A DNA stretch of 64,000 bases from Sandaracinaceae bacterium (GTDB lineage: Bacteria > Myxococcota_A > Polyangia > Polyangiales > Houyiibacteriaceae), in the NCBI GenBank assembly GCA_016706685.1, contig JADJJE010000057.1:113667-177666 (forward strand), written 5' to 3'. This document shows, piece by piece, positions 1 to 8,517 of the stretch (positions are counted from its first letter, which is position 1; each line of letters opens with the position of its first letter). The position numbers were made by a program, and so were the translations under genes. The notes below the pieces were generated by a model. It ran no database searches. It worked only from the letters and a program-made list of their open reading frames with translations, and was not told the origin of the DNA.

Positions 1-92
1 CGGACGTCACCCACTTCATCCGGCTGTTCCGGCGCACCCACGGGCTCACGCCGGCAGCGTGGCGACGGCAGGGCAGCCACGCCGCGTCGTGA
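1..92 (+). CDS. AraC-family transcriptional regulator, C-terminal end only
   Basis: The window opens inside a gene whose last 29 codons (from base 3) are visible before a TGA stop at 90-92. They read DVTHFIRLFRRTHGLTPAAW and then a short Arg-rich tail. This is the second helix-turn-helix of AraC/XylS regulators, with the usual F-x-R-x-F-R-R-x-x-G-x-T-P signature. The ligand-binding part lies outside the window, so the effector cannot be guessed. The next gene, on the opposite strand, converges on it. Confidence 0.8.
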   Translation, partial: DVTHFIRLFRRTHGLTPAAWRRQGSHAAS

Positions 93-125
93 GTCCGACG
101 TGGGCCTTGGTCACGGACGTGCGAG

Positions 126-1514
126 CTACCGAATCAGCGCCGCGATGTCCCCCACGAAGGTGACCTCGACTCGCAGGTCCGGGTCGTTCAGCGCCTCGGC
201 CTCGGCCGTGAGGTAGGTCGAGAGGACGTCGAGCCGCTCGAGCGCCCGCACGCGGTCGACGAGGGCCTCCCGGAGGGCCGCTCGGAGCTCCTCGGCCAAG
301 CGGGACAAGGCCACGATCTTGCGCACACCGGCGGTGCTGAACTGCGCCTCGTCGCTGACCCCGGGCGACACGGAGACCTGCTCGGCGCCGTCGTCGAACC
401 CGAAGCTCGGCTCCGCGCGATAGCTGAGCGTGAGAGATCCTTCGAATGGCGCGTCGAGCCGCAGCGCGATGGCGCCGCTCCGCTCGCTAGGGAATGCAGT
501 CGCGATCTCGATGAGCTTGGTGGGGCCCTCGCCTGGCGTGACACCAGGGACGCCATACATCGCCGCGATGCGCCCGCCAGTGTGGCTGAGCTCCACGTTC
601 AAGTCGTAGGCGAGCGGCGTCACACGAAGATCGAAGCCCTCCTCGAACAGCGCGGCGGTCGACTCGAGATCCTGCACGTAGTGGTAGCTGCCCCCGCCGG
701 TGCGACCGAGCGCGTCTGCGAGGTCCGCGTTGTACCCGAGGAGGATCCCCACGAAGGTGAACCCGATCCGGTCGGCCGCGGCGCGCTCGAGCAGCGCCGA
801 GAACCCCGAGCCAGCCTGTGCGTCGGGGTACCCGCAGCTGAGCACGACGACGCGGCGGAGTCGTGGGGCATCGCCGACCGCGGCCCGTTGGACCGCCACG
901 GCTCGCTCCAACGCAGGGTCCATGTCCCACCCCCCGTCCGCCTGGATGGCCGCGACGTCCCGCTCGAGCGCCGCAAGGTCCTCGATGGGGCCATGCGGGT
1001 GGACCTCGCGGACCTGCTGGTCGAAGGTCAGGACGGATACGGCGTCCTCCACGCCGAGGTGCCTCAGCATGTTGATCGCAGCCTGGTTCGTCTCCGCCAT
1101 GTCGCCTGCCATGCTCGCCGACTTGTCGATGAGGATGGTGAGGTCCATCGGTGGGCGCTCGAGGTGGCTGAGCCCCGAGGCCAGACCGACCTGCAGCCAG
1201 TACTCCGTGCTGGCACCGTCGAGCGATGGGACGACCGCGAACGCGGGTCGGAGGCAGAGCAGGCTCGCGCAGGGCTCACCCTCCACGGGCAGGTCATGTT
1301 CGCTGAAGAGGCCCTCAGCGGTGATCGCGGTCGCGTCGGGCAGCTGACCGCGCCGAACCATCTCTCGGGCATAGCCGATGTCCTGAACGCCGCCCGGGGT
1401 CACGCCCACGTACGGGTCGCCCACCCCACCATCGCTGTAGGCGCATCCAAGGGCGAGGCAGGGCAGCATGATCGAGGCCCACAGGGCTCGAGCGGTCATG
1501 GCGGTCGGGTTCAT
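126..1514 (-). CDS. VWA-domain lipoprotein
   Basis: The 462-residue protein begins with a lipoprotein signal ending in a lipobox, LALGC, with the lipidated Cys at residue 24. A von Willebrand factor A domain starts near residue 120 and keeps the metal-ion-dependent adhesion motif D130-K-S132-A-S134. The C-terminal third is probably beta-rich and then helical. The start at 1514 was chosen over one eleven codons upstream because AGGAG lies 8 bases before it and the signal peptide then has normal length. VWA lipoproteins bind protein ligands at the cell surface or in the periplasm. No partner gene adjoins it and the ligand is unknown. Confidence 0.85.
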   Translation of the reverse strand: MNPTAMTARALWASIMLPCLALGCAYSDGGVGDPYVGVTPGGVQDIGYAREMVRRGQLPDATAITAEGLFSEHDLPVEGEPCASLLCLRPAFAVVPSLDGASTEYWLQVGLASGLSHLERPPMDLTILIDKSASMAGDMAETNQAAINMLRHLGVEDAVSVLTFDQQVREVHPHGPIEDLAALERDVAAIQADGGWDMDPALERAVAVQRAAVGDAPRLRRVVVLSCGYPDAQAGSGFSALLERAAADRIGFTFVGILLGYNADLADALGRTGGGSYHYVQDLESTAALFEEGFDLRVTPLAYDLNVELSHTGGRIAAMYGVPGVTPGEGPTKLIEIATAFPSERSGAIALRLDAPFEGSLTLSYRAEPSFGFDDGAEQVSVSPGVSDEAQFSTAGVRKIVALSRLAEELRAALREALVDRVRALERLDVLSTYLTAEAEALNDPDLRVEVTFVGDIAALIR

Positions 1515-1585
1515 GTTCAGGGCTCCTGCTCGGAAGCCAGAGCACACCGTATGCCAGAGGAAAGTGTGCCGAGCTGTGCCATGCG

Positions 1586-1987
1586 GTGCACAGACCCCGG
1601 CTCACCGAGTTCGTGCTGCCGGTGGACACCTACATCCGCAGCAGCTTCATCATCGCCAAGGCGGTGGCGCCGCACAGGGTCGAGGCGTTTTCGCGGCACC
1701 TGGCCGGCGAGCTCGGCGGAAGCGGCGTGCGTAGCGTGTGCGTTCGCTCGCACGCCATTCCGCAGACGCTGCTGCGGGGCTCGCACGCGGCGGGGGTGTT
1801 CGCCACCGAGGCGCGGCTACAGGGACTCACGGTGGAGCAAATGCTGGAGGGCGCCGCGACCGGCACCGTGCTGAAGCGCCTGTCCACGCTGGATGATCTG
1901 GCCGCCACCCTCGTGTTCCTGGCCTCCGATGGCGCGGCCGCCATCTCGGGGGTGGTGGTGAACATGAGCAGGCTGGTGCTGGACTGA
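1586..1987 (+). pseudogene. Short-chain dehydrogenase remnant with the catalytic region deleted
   Basis: The 133-codon frame ends like a classical SDR: LKRLSTLDDLAATLVFLASD followed by the usual Gly-Val-Val-Val-Asn segment near the C-terminus. The N-terminal part matches only the helix that normally precedes the active site, with VDTYIRSSFIIAKAVAP. It then runs directly into the helix after the YxxxK motif. The glycine-rich NAD(P)-binding motif, the catalytic Ser and the Tyr-x-x-x-Lys are all absent. I read this as a gene that lost its 5' half and an internal segment. A diverged short protein is possible but it could not be an active dehydrogenase. Confidence 0.65.
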
Positions 1988-1993
1988 CGGCGA

Positions 1994-2587
1994 TCACTCC
2001 TCCGCGAGCGGCTTGATCCAGAACGACATCGGCTTCGCCGACTCGCTGTCCTCGTCGAGGTCGCGCCAGCGGTACTCGGTGTGCAGCTCCGGGTGGTGAC
2101 GGTAGCCACGCCGCGCCCAGAAGGCGTCGAGGGGCTGGTAGTCGGCCGGTCTGCGAGGGTGGTCGACGGGCCGCTGCACCGCGCAGAAGGCGCACCAACC
2201 GAAGCGCCCGAGGCGACGTGCGTGCGCCTCGCGCTCCTCGAAGAAGCGCACGCCGAGGCCAGTGCCACGGTACGCGGGGAGCAGCACGGACTCGGCGTAG
2301 TAGAAGATGCGCTCCACGTCCCAGCCCGCGTCGAGGAACGGCCGCTGGAAAGCCTCGGTCTCGTCGGCCAACGGAAGCGCGGTGGAGGCGCCCACCACCT
2401 GGTCTCCGTCGCGCACCAGCACGCACAAGCTGTCCGCGCTTCGCACGTAGGTGGACAGGTAGTCGGCCTCGTACTCCACGGTGCCGTCGTACAAGTAGGG
2501 GAAGTCGCGGAACACCGCGATGCGGAGCCGCGCCACCTCGTCGATGTGCGGCTCGATGTCGCGCCCATGCAGCAATTCGATGACCAT
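1994..2587 (-). CDS. GNAT-family N-acetyltransferase
   Basis: The 197-residue protein contains the acetyl-CoA pyrophosphate-binding signature of GNAT enzymes in the stretch LLPAYRGTGLGVRFFEEREA. A preceding strand-rich segment contains CVLVRDGDQVVGASTALPL. Such enzymes transfer an acyl group from acyl-CoA to an amine, but the substrate cannot be inferred here. The start at 2587 is a choice; ATG codons at 2608 and 2617 are in frame but would overlap the divergent gene. It converges on the SDR remnant with six bases between stops. Confidence 0.75.
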   Translation of the reverse strand: MVIELLHGRDIEPHIDEVARLRIAVFRDFPYLYDGTVEYEADYLSTYVRSADSLCVLVRDGDQVVGASTALPLADETEAFQRPFLDAGWDVERIFYYAESVLLPAYRGTGLGVRFFEEREAHARRLGRFGWCAFCAVQRPVDHPRRPADYQPLDAFWARRGYRHHPELHTEYRWRDLDEDSESAKPMSFWIKPLAEE

Positions 2588-2606
2588 GCGAGGGGCTGAA
2601 TCTATC

Positions 2607-3017
2607 ATGCGTCGCATGACCACCACCGCGCTCGTCACGGCGTACTACGCCGCGTTCAACGCCCACGACATGCCTGCCTTCTTGGCGCTGCTGGCCGACG
2701 ACGTGGTGCACGACATCAACCAGGGGCCGCGCCAGGTGGGGAAGGCGGCGTTCGCGGCCTTCATGCTGAAGATGAACCGCTGCTATCGCGAGCAACTGGC
2801 AGACATCGTGGTGATGCAGTCCCCCGACGGCACCCGCGCGGCGGCCGAGTTCGTGGTGCACGGCGAGTACCTCGCCACCGACGAGGGCCTGCCCGAAGCC
2901 ACCGGGCAGACCTACACGCTCCCGGCGGGCGCGTTCTTCGAGGTCGTGGGCGGTCGCATCGCGCGCGTGAGCAACTACTACAATCTGCCCGACTGGCTGG
3001 CCCAAGTGACGCGCTAG
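2607..3017 (+). CDS. NTF2-like (SnoaL/ketosteroid-isomerase-type) protein
   Basis: The 136-residue product has the cone-shaped NTF2-like fold signature: an N-terminal helix LVTAYYAAFNAHDMPAFLAL followed by DDVVHDINQGPRQVGKAAF. Its C-terminal strands end in ARVSNYYNLPDWL. The family includes small isomerases, dehydratases and pure ligand-binding proteins. No substrate is indicated. AGGGG lies about ten bases before the ATG at 2607; a second ATG at 2616 is equally possible. It is divergent from the GNAT gene and its stop overlaps the UvrA remnant on the other strand. Confidence 0.75.
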   Translation: MRRMTTTALVTAYYAAFNAHDMPAFLALLADDVVHDINQGPRQVGKAAFAAFMLKMNRCYREQLADIVVMQSPDGTRAAAEFVVHGEYLATDEGLPEATGQTYTLPAGAFFEVVGGRIARVSNYYNLPDWLAQVTR

Positions 3018-3255
3018 GCGTGCGATACACCGAGCTCCTTCGCCAGCCAGGGCGCGGTGCGGCTGCCCCTCTGCCGCGCCGCCACCTGCGGCGGATCGCG
3101 AGCGACCAAGCGCCCACCTTCGTCACCGGCACCGGGGCCGAGGTCCACCACCCAGTCGCAGGCCGCCACCAGCGACATGTCGTGCTCCACCACCAGCACC
3201 GAGTTGCCGGCGTCCACCAGGCGCTGCAGCTGCGCGAGCAGGCGCTCCTCCCTCC
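3014..3255 (-). pseudogene. UvrA-type ATPase, C-terminal fragment
   Basis: About 80 codons match the last part of UvrA-like excinuclease ATPases: LLAQLQRLVDAGNSVLVVEH contains the end of the D-loop region and the switch His, then CDWVVDLGPGAGDEGG. The Walker B aspartate and ABC signature that should precede them are absent. Upstream codons (to about 3457) continue open but do not resemble UvrA. This appears to be the 3' scrap of a uvrA paralogue. The bases between 3256 and 3374 hold nothing I can identify. Confidence 0.65.
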
Positions 3256-3374
3256 ACGGGTTGCCCGCGAGCCGGACGGCGCGCAGGAATCGGTCGTCGG
3301 TGCCGAGCGCGCAGTCGGTCCAGACCACCAGCGGCGGGGCAGCAGCCAACGTCAAGATGTTGGCGCCACATTGG

Positions 3375-3665
3375 CTAGTGGCGATGGGATGCCCTAGGCG
3401 TCGGATCCGTCGTGTTCCACCCGCGCCCAGCATCACGAGTTGGGATGGGGTCCGCATCGGCCGTCCACACAGGCGCAGCCACCCAGACCCAGTCGGTCCC
3501 TGCTGTGGCCTCGGTCACCTCCGGTCGGGCCTCGGCCCCTCGCCGAACGGCGCCCTGCGGTGCGGTGGAGGACGCGCCGCAGCCCGTGAGGCCACACGTC
3601 AACAGCGCTGCCACCAGCAGGGAGAATGCCGACTCGACGCTGGCCTCACGTGCAGGGGAAAGCAT
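3375..3665 (-). CDS. Small putative lipoprotein
   Basis: A 96-residue frame starts with a signal peptide of 28 residues ending in a good lipobox, LTGC, at Cys29. The mature part is short, Ala/Thr/Pro-rich and without a recognisable domain. It begins eight bases after the stop of the lipoprotein gene upstream, so it is probably co-transcribed with it. No ribosome-binding site is obvious. The low-complexity C-terminus means the annotated end is supported only by the open frame. Confidence 0.5.
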   Translation of the reverse strand: MLSPAREASVESAFSLLVAALLTCGLTGCGASSTAPQGAVRRGAEARPEVTEATAGTDWVWVAAPVWTADADPIPTRDAGRGWNTTDPTPRASHRH

Positions 3666-3673
3666 GGTGGAGG

Positions 3674-4345
3674 CTACGATGCGCCCATCTGCAGCACCAT
3701 ATGAGACAAGTACAGGCGGTCCGCGTGAACCGTGAAATACATCCGCAAACTGTCGTAGTTCCTGATCAGCAGATCCACGTCGGGAGGCCGCGCGGCATGA
3801 CCGCCTGGCTCCGGCATCCTGGCGATGTACTCCGGGTACTCGGCCTCCATGAGCAACCGTGAATCCGACTCGCGGTTGTGGAAGGCGACCGCGTAGGACT
3901 CCGGCAACTCACCTTCGGCGTCCGGGTAGGTCATTCGCGGGATTCCCCACTCGAGGAGCCGTCGCGCGTGCGAGGGCCAAGCGTCGACGAACTCCCCGGT
4001 CGTCCAGAATCCATGCCGTGCATCGACCGTGTCCCTGTCCTGAAAGACGGTGATGCTCGGCCGGGGCGTCGCGCCCTCGTCGATCCAGATGGTCAGCCCG
4101 TGGACCGGATGTGACATGGACCGCAGCGACTCCCACGGGTGGCCCTGATAGCCGGATAGACTGCGAAGCACCTCGCCTGCCATGTCGACAGCGCGAACGC
4201 GAACAGCGCCATCGTCGACGAGCGATGACGGACCGGCGCTCGACCCGTTGTCGGATGCCACCACATGGCTTCGTCCGGCGCACGAAGCCACGGTTGCGCA
4301 CAGCAGGAAGAGGCACGCGAGCCTCGGTGTCACATCCCCTGCCAC
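3674..4345 (-). CDS. Lipoprotein of unknown function
   Basis: The 223-residue product has a lipoprotein signal ending at V-A-S-C22. The mature domain contains LTIWIDEGATPRPSITVFQD and a C-terminal half ending in YFTVHADRLYLSHMVLQM. I do not recognise the family. It starts with GTG; GGGAG six bases upstream overlaps the stop region of the acyl-CoA ligase gene, three bases away, so the two genes are probably one operon. The function is not evident from this neighbour. Confidence 0.7.
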   Translation of the reverse strand: MAGDVTPRLACLFLLCATVASCAGRSHVVASDNGSSAGPSSLVDDGAVRVRAVDMAGEVLRSLSGYQGHPWESLRSMSHPVHGLTIWIDEGATPRPSITVFQDRDTVDARHGFWTTGEFVDAWPSHARRLLEWGIPRMTYPDAEGELPESYAVAFHNRESDSRLLMEAEYPEYIARMPEPGGHAARPPDVDLLIRNYDSLRMYFTVHADRLYLSHMVLQMGAS

Positions 4346-4348
4346 TCG

Positions 4349-5998
4349 TCACTCCCGCGTGATGACCGTCAGCTTCCCGTCCGCGTACTGCTGGCGCAGC
4401 ACCTTCTTGTCGAACTTGCCCACGCTCGTCTTGGGCACTTCCGCGATGAACGCATACCGCTCGGGCAGCCACCACTTGGCCACCTTGTCGCCGAGGAAGT
4501 CGTGGATGGCCTGGTCGGTGAGCGTCGCCCCGGGCTTCGGCACCACGCAGGCGAGCGGGCGCTCTTCCCACTTCGCGTCGGGCACGCCCACCACGGCGGC
4601 CTCGAGCACGCTGGGGTGCGCCATGATGGCGTTCTCGAGCTCCACGGAGCTGATCCACTCACCGCCTGACTTGATCACGTCCTTGGCGCGGTCGGTGATC
4701 TGGCAGTAGCCGCGCGGGTCCACGTAGCCCACGTCGCCGGTGCGCAGCCAGCCGTCCTGGAACTTGCTGGGCTCGCCCACGCCATCTTCCACGCCGTAGT
4801 AGCTGGCGGTGACCCACGGGCCGCGCACCTGGATCTCGCCCACGGACGAGCCATCCCACGGAAGGATGCTGCCGTCGTCGGCCACGATGCGCATCTCCAC
4901 ACACGCGGACACACGCCCGGTGCGGTTGCGGTAGGTCCACTGCTGGTCCGGAGTGGCCTGCTTGGGCGCATAAGACACGGCGCCGAGCGGGCTGGTCTCG
5001 GTCATGCCCCACGCCTGGATGATGGTCACGCCGTGCTTCTCCTGGAAGCCGCGCATCAGCGACTCGGGCACGGCGCTGCCGCCACACAGCACCAGACGCA
5101 GCGAGCTGAGGTCCACGGGCTTGCCCTCGCAGTGGTGGAGCATGCCCGTCCAGATGCTGGGCACCGCGCCCGCGAACGTGGGGCGCTCCTTCTCGATCAT
5201 GGCCACCAGCGGCTCGGGTTGCAGCAGCGGGCCGGGCATGAGGAAGTCGGCTCCCACCATCCACGCGGCATAGGGGATGCCCCACGCGTTGGCGTGGAAC
5301 ATAGGCACCACCGGCAGCACCATGTCGCGCTCGCTGAGGCCCGCCGTGGCGCCGCTGGCGAGGCCCAGCGCGTGCAAGTAGGTGGAGCGGTGGCTGTAGA
5401 CCACGCCCTTCGGGTTGCCGGTGGTGCCGCTGGTGTAGGCCATGGCCGCGGGGGCGCGCTCGTCGAGATCCGGCCAGGCGTAGTCGCCCTCATCGAGGCT
5501 CATGGCGATGAGGTCCTCGTAGCGGTGCAGCTGCGCGTTGGGCGCGGCGCTCAGGCAGGACGCATCGCCCTTTCCGATGACCACGATGTGCTGAACCGTG
5601 TCGAGCTCGTGCACCACCTTGGCGAGCAACGGCAGCAGCGTGTCGTTGATGAGGATGACCTTGTCCTCGGCGTGCGTGATCACGTAGCTGAGCTGGTCGG
5701 GGAACAGGCGGATGTTGAGCGTGTGCAGCACCGCCCCCATGCCCGAGATGGCGAAGTACGCCTCGAGGTGCGCCTGGTCGTTCCAGCAGAACGTGCCCAC
5801 GCGGTCCTCACGGCCCACGCCCAGCTTGCCGAGCGCGTGCGCGAGCGCTGCCGTGCGACGGCCCACCTCGGCAAAGGTGGCCTCGTGGCGGCCCCCGGGA
5901 GACATGGTGATGACGCGGCTCTCGCCGTAGATCCGGCGCCCGTGCTCGAAGATCCCGGAGATGAGCAGCGGCCGCTCTTGCATGGTGCTGAAGGTCAT
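4349..5998 (-). CDS. Fatty-acyl-CoA synthetase (AMP-binding)
   Basis: This 549-residue protein is a complete ANL-superfamily acyl-CoA ligase, activating a carboxylic acid with ATP and joining it to CoA. The phosphate-binding loop YTSGTTGNPKGVVYSH is intact. It is followed by the A5 motif QAWGMTETSP, the A7 motif GWLRTGDVGYVDPRGY, and the C-terminal catalytic Lys region KTSVGKFDKKVLR. Length and the N-terminal region fit the medium/long-chain fatty-acid branch (AlkK/FadD13-like), with cytoplasmic action in beta-oxidation or lipid remodelling. Chain-length preference cannot be read from sequence. It is followed closely by two lipoprotein genes. Confidence 0.9.
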   Translation of the reverse strand: MTFSTMQERPLLISGIFEHGRRIYGESRVITMSPGGRHEATFAEVGRRTAALAHALGKLGVGREDRVGTFCWNDQAHLEAYFAISGMGAVLHTLNIRLFPDQLSYVITHAEDKVILINDTLLPLLAKVVHELDTVQHIVVIGKGDASCLSAAPNAQLHRYEDLIAMSLDEGDYAWPDLDERAPAAMAYTSGTTGNPKGVVYSHRSTYLHALGLASGATAGLSERDMVLPVVPMFHANAWGIPYAAWMVGADFLMPGPLLQPEPLVAMIEKERPTFAGAVPSIWTGMLHHCEGKPVDLSSLRLVLCGGSAVPESLMRGFQEKHGVTIIQAWGMTETSPLGAVSYAPKQATPDQQWTYRNRTGRVSACVEMRIVADDGSILPWDGSSVGEIQVRGPWVTASYYGVEDGVGEPSKFQDGWLRTGDVGYVDPRGYCQITDRAKDVIKSGGEWISSVELENAIMAHPSVLEAAVVGVPDAKWEERPLACVVPKPGATLTDQAIHDFLGDKVAKWWLPERYAFIAEVPKTSVGKFDKKVLRQQYADGKLTVITRE

Positions 5999-6077
5999 AG
6001 CGCGGGAGGATAAACCAAGGCCCCGCGAAGACGCGACGCCGTTGTGCTACTCGTCCCCCGGCTCGCCGCGACGCCCC

Positions 6078-7202
6078 ATGCCCATCCTCCAAACGCCCTT
6101 CGCCCGGGTCGAGCTGCTCCGCCAGCCCGAGATCCCCAACGAGACTCTGCAGGCCTTCGACGCCGCCGACGAGCATCTCCTCGGCCACGTGCATGCGCTG
6201 GGGTTGAGCGTCGATGCCCACGTGTTGGTGCTGAACGACAGCTTCGGCGCCCTCGGCACCAGCCTTGCGGCCCACTGCCACGTGACCAGCAGCGGGGACT
6301 CGCACCTGGGCCACATGGCCCTGCTGCGGAACCTGGCGCTCAACGGCCAGCGCGAGGACAGCGTGCGCTTCATTCCCGCCCATGAGGTGGCGCGAGGGCC
6401 GTTCGACTGGGTGTTCATTCGTGTTCCCAAGACCCTGGCCCTGCTGGAGGAGCAGCTGATCCGCTTGCACGGTGAGCTGGCTCCCGGCGCCCAGGTCATC
6501 GCGGCGGGCATGATCAAGCACCTCCCGCGCGCTGCCGGAGAGCTGCTCGAGCGCTACATCGGGCCGGTGCAGGCCTCGCTGGCGGTCAAGAAGTCTCGCC
6601 TGCTGTGGGCCACTCCCGAGAGCAAGCCTGTCCCGACCTCGCCCTACCCGAGCCGCTACCGCATGGAGCAGCCGCCGATCACGCTCCTCAACCACGCCAA
6701 CGTGTTCTGTCGCGAGGGCCTCGACATCGGCACGCGGGCGTTCCTCCCGCACCTGCCAGAGGGCCTGGGCGAGCGGCGCGTGGCCGACCTCGGCTGCGGA
6801 AACGGCGTGCTCGGCATCGCCTGTGCCCTCGCCAACCCGCAGGCGCAGCTGACGCTCGTGGACGAGTCCTACATGGCGGTGCAGTCCGCGAGAGAGAACT
6901 GGCAAGCGGCGCTCGGCGACCGCCCGGTGACCCTGCGCGTCGACGATGGGTTGGCTGGCCAGGCACCGGGTTCGCTGGAGCTGGTGCTGTGCAACCCCCC
7001 CTTCCACCAGCAACAGGTGGTGGGCGACTTGCTCGCCTGGCGCATGTTCCAACAGGCCCGCGCAGCGCTGGTGCGCGGCGGCGAGCTGTGGATCGTGGGC
7101 AACCGACACCTGGGCTACCACGCGAAGCTGAGCCGGCTGTTCCGCTCGGTGCAGCAGGTGGCGGCCACTCCCAAGTTCGTGGTGCTGAAAGCCACGAAGT
7201 AG
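6078..7202 (+). CDS. rlmG: 23S rRNA (guanine-N2)-methyltransferase, RlmG/RsmC family
   Basis: The 374-residue protein has the two-domain layout of RlmG and RsmC: a degenerate methyltransferase-like N-terminal half, then a catalytic half. The SAM-binding motif I is VADLGCGNGVLGIACA and the catalytic motif IV is LVLCNPPFHQ, the NPPF form used for exocyclic guanine N2. RlmG methylates G1835 of 23S rRNA and RsmC methylates G1207 of 16S rRNA. The linker IGPVQASLAVKKSRLL and total length favour RlmG, but RsmC is not excluded. The ATG at 6078 was chosen because homologous sequence begins there. It diverges from the acyl-CoA ligase gene. Confidence 0.85.
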   Translation: MPILQTPFARVELLRQPEIPNETLQAFDAADEHLLGHVHALGLSVDAHVLVLNDSFGALGTSLAAHCHVTSSGDSHLGHMALLRNLALNGQREDSVRFIPAHEVARGPFDWVFIRVPKTLALLEEQLIRLHGELAPGAQVIAAGMIKHLPRAAGELLERYIGPVQASLAVKKSRLLWATPESKPVPTSPYPSRYRMEQPPITLLNHANVFCREGLDIGTRAFLPHLPEGLGERRVADLGCGNGVLGIACALANPQAQLTLVDESYMAVQSARENWQAALGDRPVTLRVDDGLAGQAPGSLELVLCNPPFHQQQVVGDLLAWRMFQQARAALVRGGELWIVGNRHLGYHAKLSRLFRSVQQVAATPKFVVLKATK

Positions 7203-7271
7203 CGCAGCGCTCCGGGCACGAAAGGCCCGGCGCGGCTTGCACAGCGGGCGGGCGGCCCTACCCTCTGCGCC

Positions 7272-7700
7272 ATGCCAAGCCTCGTCGACGCCCTCAACGA
7301 TCCCTCGAAGAAGCCCACCATCGTCGAAGACTGCCTCGCGCTGATCGACGCCGAGGTGAAGACCAAGAACCTGTTCATCAAGGCGGGCTACAAGACCGTC
7401 AGCGGCATCAAGCCCGGGTTCATCCGCAACGTGGTGAACGACCTGCTGCCCGAGTTCGCGGGCGCGCTCGAGCCCATGCACCAGGAGGCGGTCAGCGCCG
7501 GTAAGGACGTGGTGGCCCACTTCAGCAGCAACGCGGGCCGCGCGGCCGATGCCATGCTGTCCATCACGGACAAGAAGGCGGAGCGCAGCACCAACGGCGT
7601 GGTCAAGAAGGCTTATGGCAGCCTGCGCGGGATGGCGAAGAGCAACGTGGAGTCGGCCATTCCGGCGCTCGCGCGGCTAATCACCAAGCACGCCAGCTGA
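7272..7700 (+). CDS. Small conserved protein (DUF6918-like)
   Basis: The 142-residue soluble protein is predicted mostly helical. It begins MPSLVDALNDPSKKPTIVED, with CLALIDAEVKTKNLFIKAGY and a conserved-looking IKPGFIRNVVNDLLPEF following. This resembles the DUF6918 family as I remember it, whose function is unknown; the match should be treated as tentative. There is no signal peptide or membrane segment. It lies 69 bases after rlmG on the same strand and may share its transcript. Confidence 0.6.
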   Translation: MPSLVDALNDPSKKPTIVEDCLALIDAEVKTKNLFIKAGYKTVSGIKPGFIRNVVNDLLPEFAGALEPMHQEAVSAGKDVVAHFSSNAGRAADAMLSITDKKAERSTNGVVKKAYGSLRGMAKSNVESAIPALARLITKHAS

Positions 7701-7814
7701 GCCTGACCCCAGCGAGGCACTGAGACGGCGCGACACAGCGCGAGCGGTGTTGTCGGACCGGGAGGTTCATCGCCACCACTTGACCCTGCGCTCATCGGGG
7801 CCTAGCGTCGCGCG

Positions 7815-8495
7815 ATGAAGTCGCTGATGGGGGTTCTCGGTTTCGTCTCGTTGATGGTGTGCGGTGACTCGGGCGGGGTGGCCGGACCACCGGGTCCCCA
7901 AGGGCCTGTCGGTCCCCAGGGACCTCCCGGCGTGGCTGGTCCCGCCGGTCCCGCTGGTGTGGAGGGGCCGGCAGGCGTCGACGGAATCGACGGGATGATC
8001 GGTCCGCAAGGCCCCGTCGGGCCAGCGGGTCCTGCAGGAGCGCCAGGTGCCCAAGGGCCCGAGGGCCCGCCAGGTTCCGGCGCTGTGTTCTCGCTCGCGC
8101 ACCAAGCCTCTCCGCTTCCGACGCGTGGGTTCACACCCACCAACGGAGCTCCGGCTTTCTTGGGCAACACGGCGACGCTCGTGTTCGGTGGATCCAGTGT
8201 CGCCACGGTCTCGGCGACCGTCGGATTCGCCAGCGACAGGGGTGGGGAGTTCGAACTCTCGATCTGCACCAAGAACGGGAGCGCCCCTCCTGCCATGGTG
8301 ATGCTCGGCAACGCGCCGCTCGTGATGAGCACGTTCTACGATGACGAGCGCGAGAACATCGTCATCTCGGGCATCGTCCCTGCGGGGCAAGCCGGAACCG
8401 GGGCGCGTCAGGTCGGAGTCTGCGTCCGGGGCCTGGAGCCCGGCTCGATCTACGACTACTACGGCGTGAACGGTTCCATCCTGTTCGTCGAGTGA
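7815..8495 (+). CDS. Collagen-like repeat lipoprotein
   Basis: A short signal peptide ends in LMVC16, a plausible lipobox. Residues about 20-85 are Gly-X-Y triplets rich in Pro, such as GPPGPQGPVGPQGPPG, which form a collagen-type triple helix. Residues about 88-226 form a beta-rich globular domain containing LGNTATLVFGGSSVATVSAT. The arrangement of trimeric stalk plus compact head resembles bacterial collagen-like surface proteins and phage-fibre tips. It probably projects from the outer membrane, but the ligand is unknown. It converges on the next gene with 22 bases between stops. Confidence 0.8.
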   Translation: MKSLMGVLGFVSLMVCGDSGGVAGPPGPQGPVGPQGPPGVAGPAGPAGVEGPAGVDGIDGMIGPQGPVGPAGPAGAPGAQGPEGPPGSGAVFSLAHQASPLPTRGFTPTNGAPAFLGNTATLVFGGSSVATVSATVGFASDRGGEFELSICTKNGSAPPAMVMLGNAPLVMSTFYDDERENIVISGIVPAGQAGTGARQVGVCVRGLEPGSIYDYYGVNGSILFVE

Positions 8496-8517
8496 TCCGT
8501 CGAGGCCCGCGAGTCGT

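Noticed and set aside
4349..5998. p-Coumaroyl-CoA ligase supplying the PYP-like protein
   Set aside because: The ligase is 6 kb away on the other strand and its sequence is closer to fatty-acyl-CoA synthetases; no tyrosine ammonia-lyase was found.
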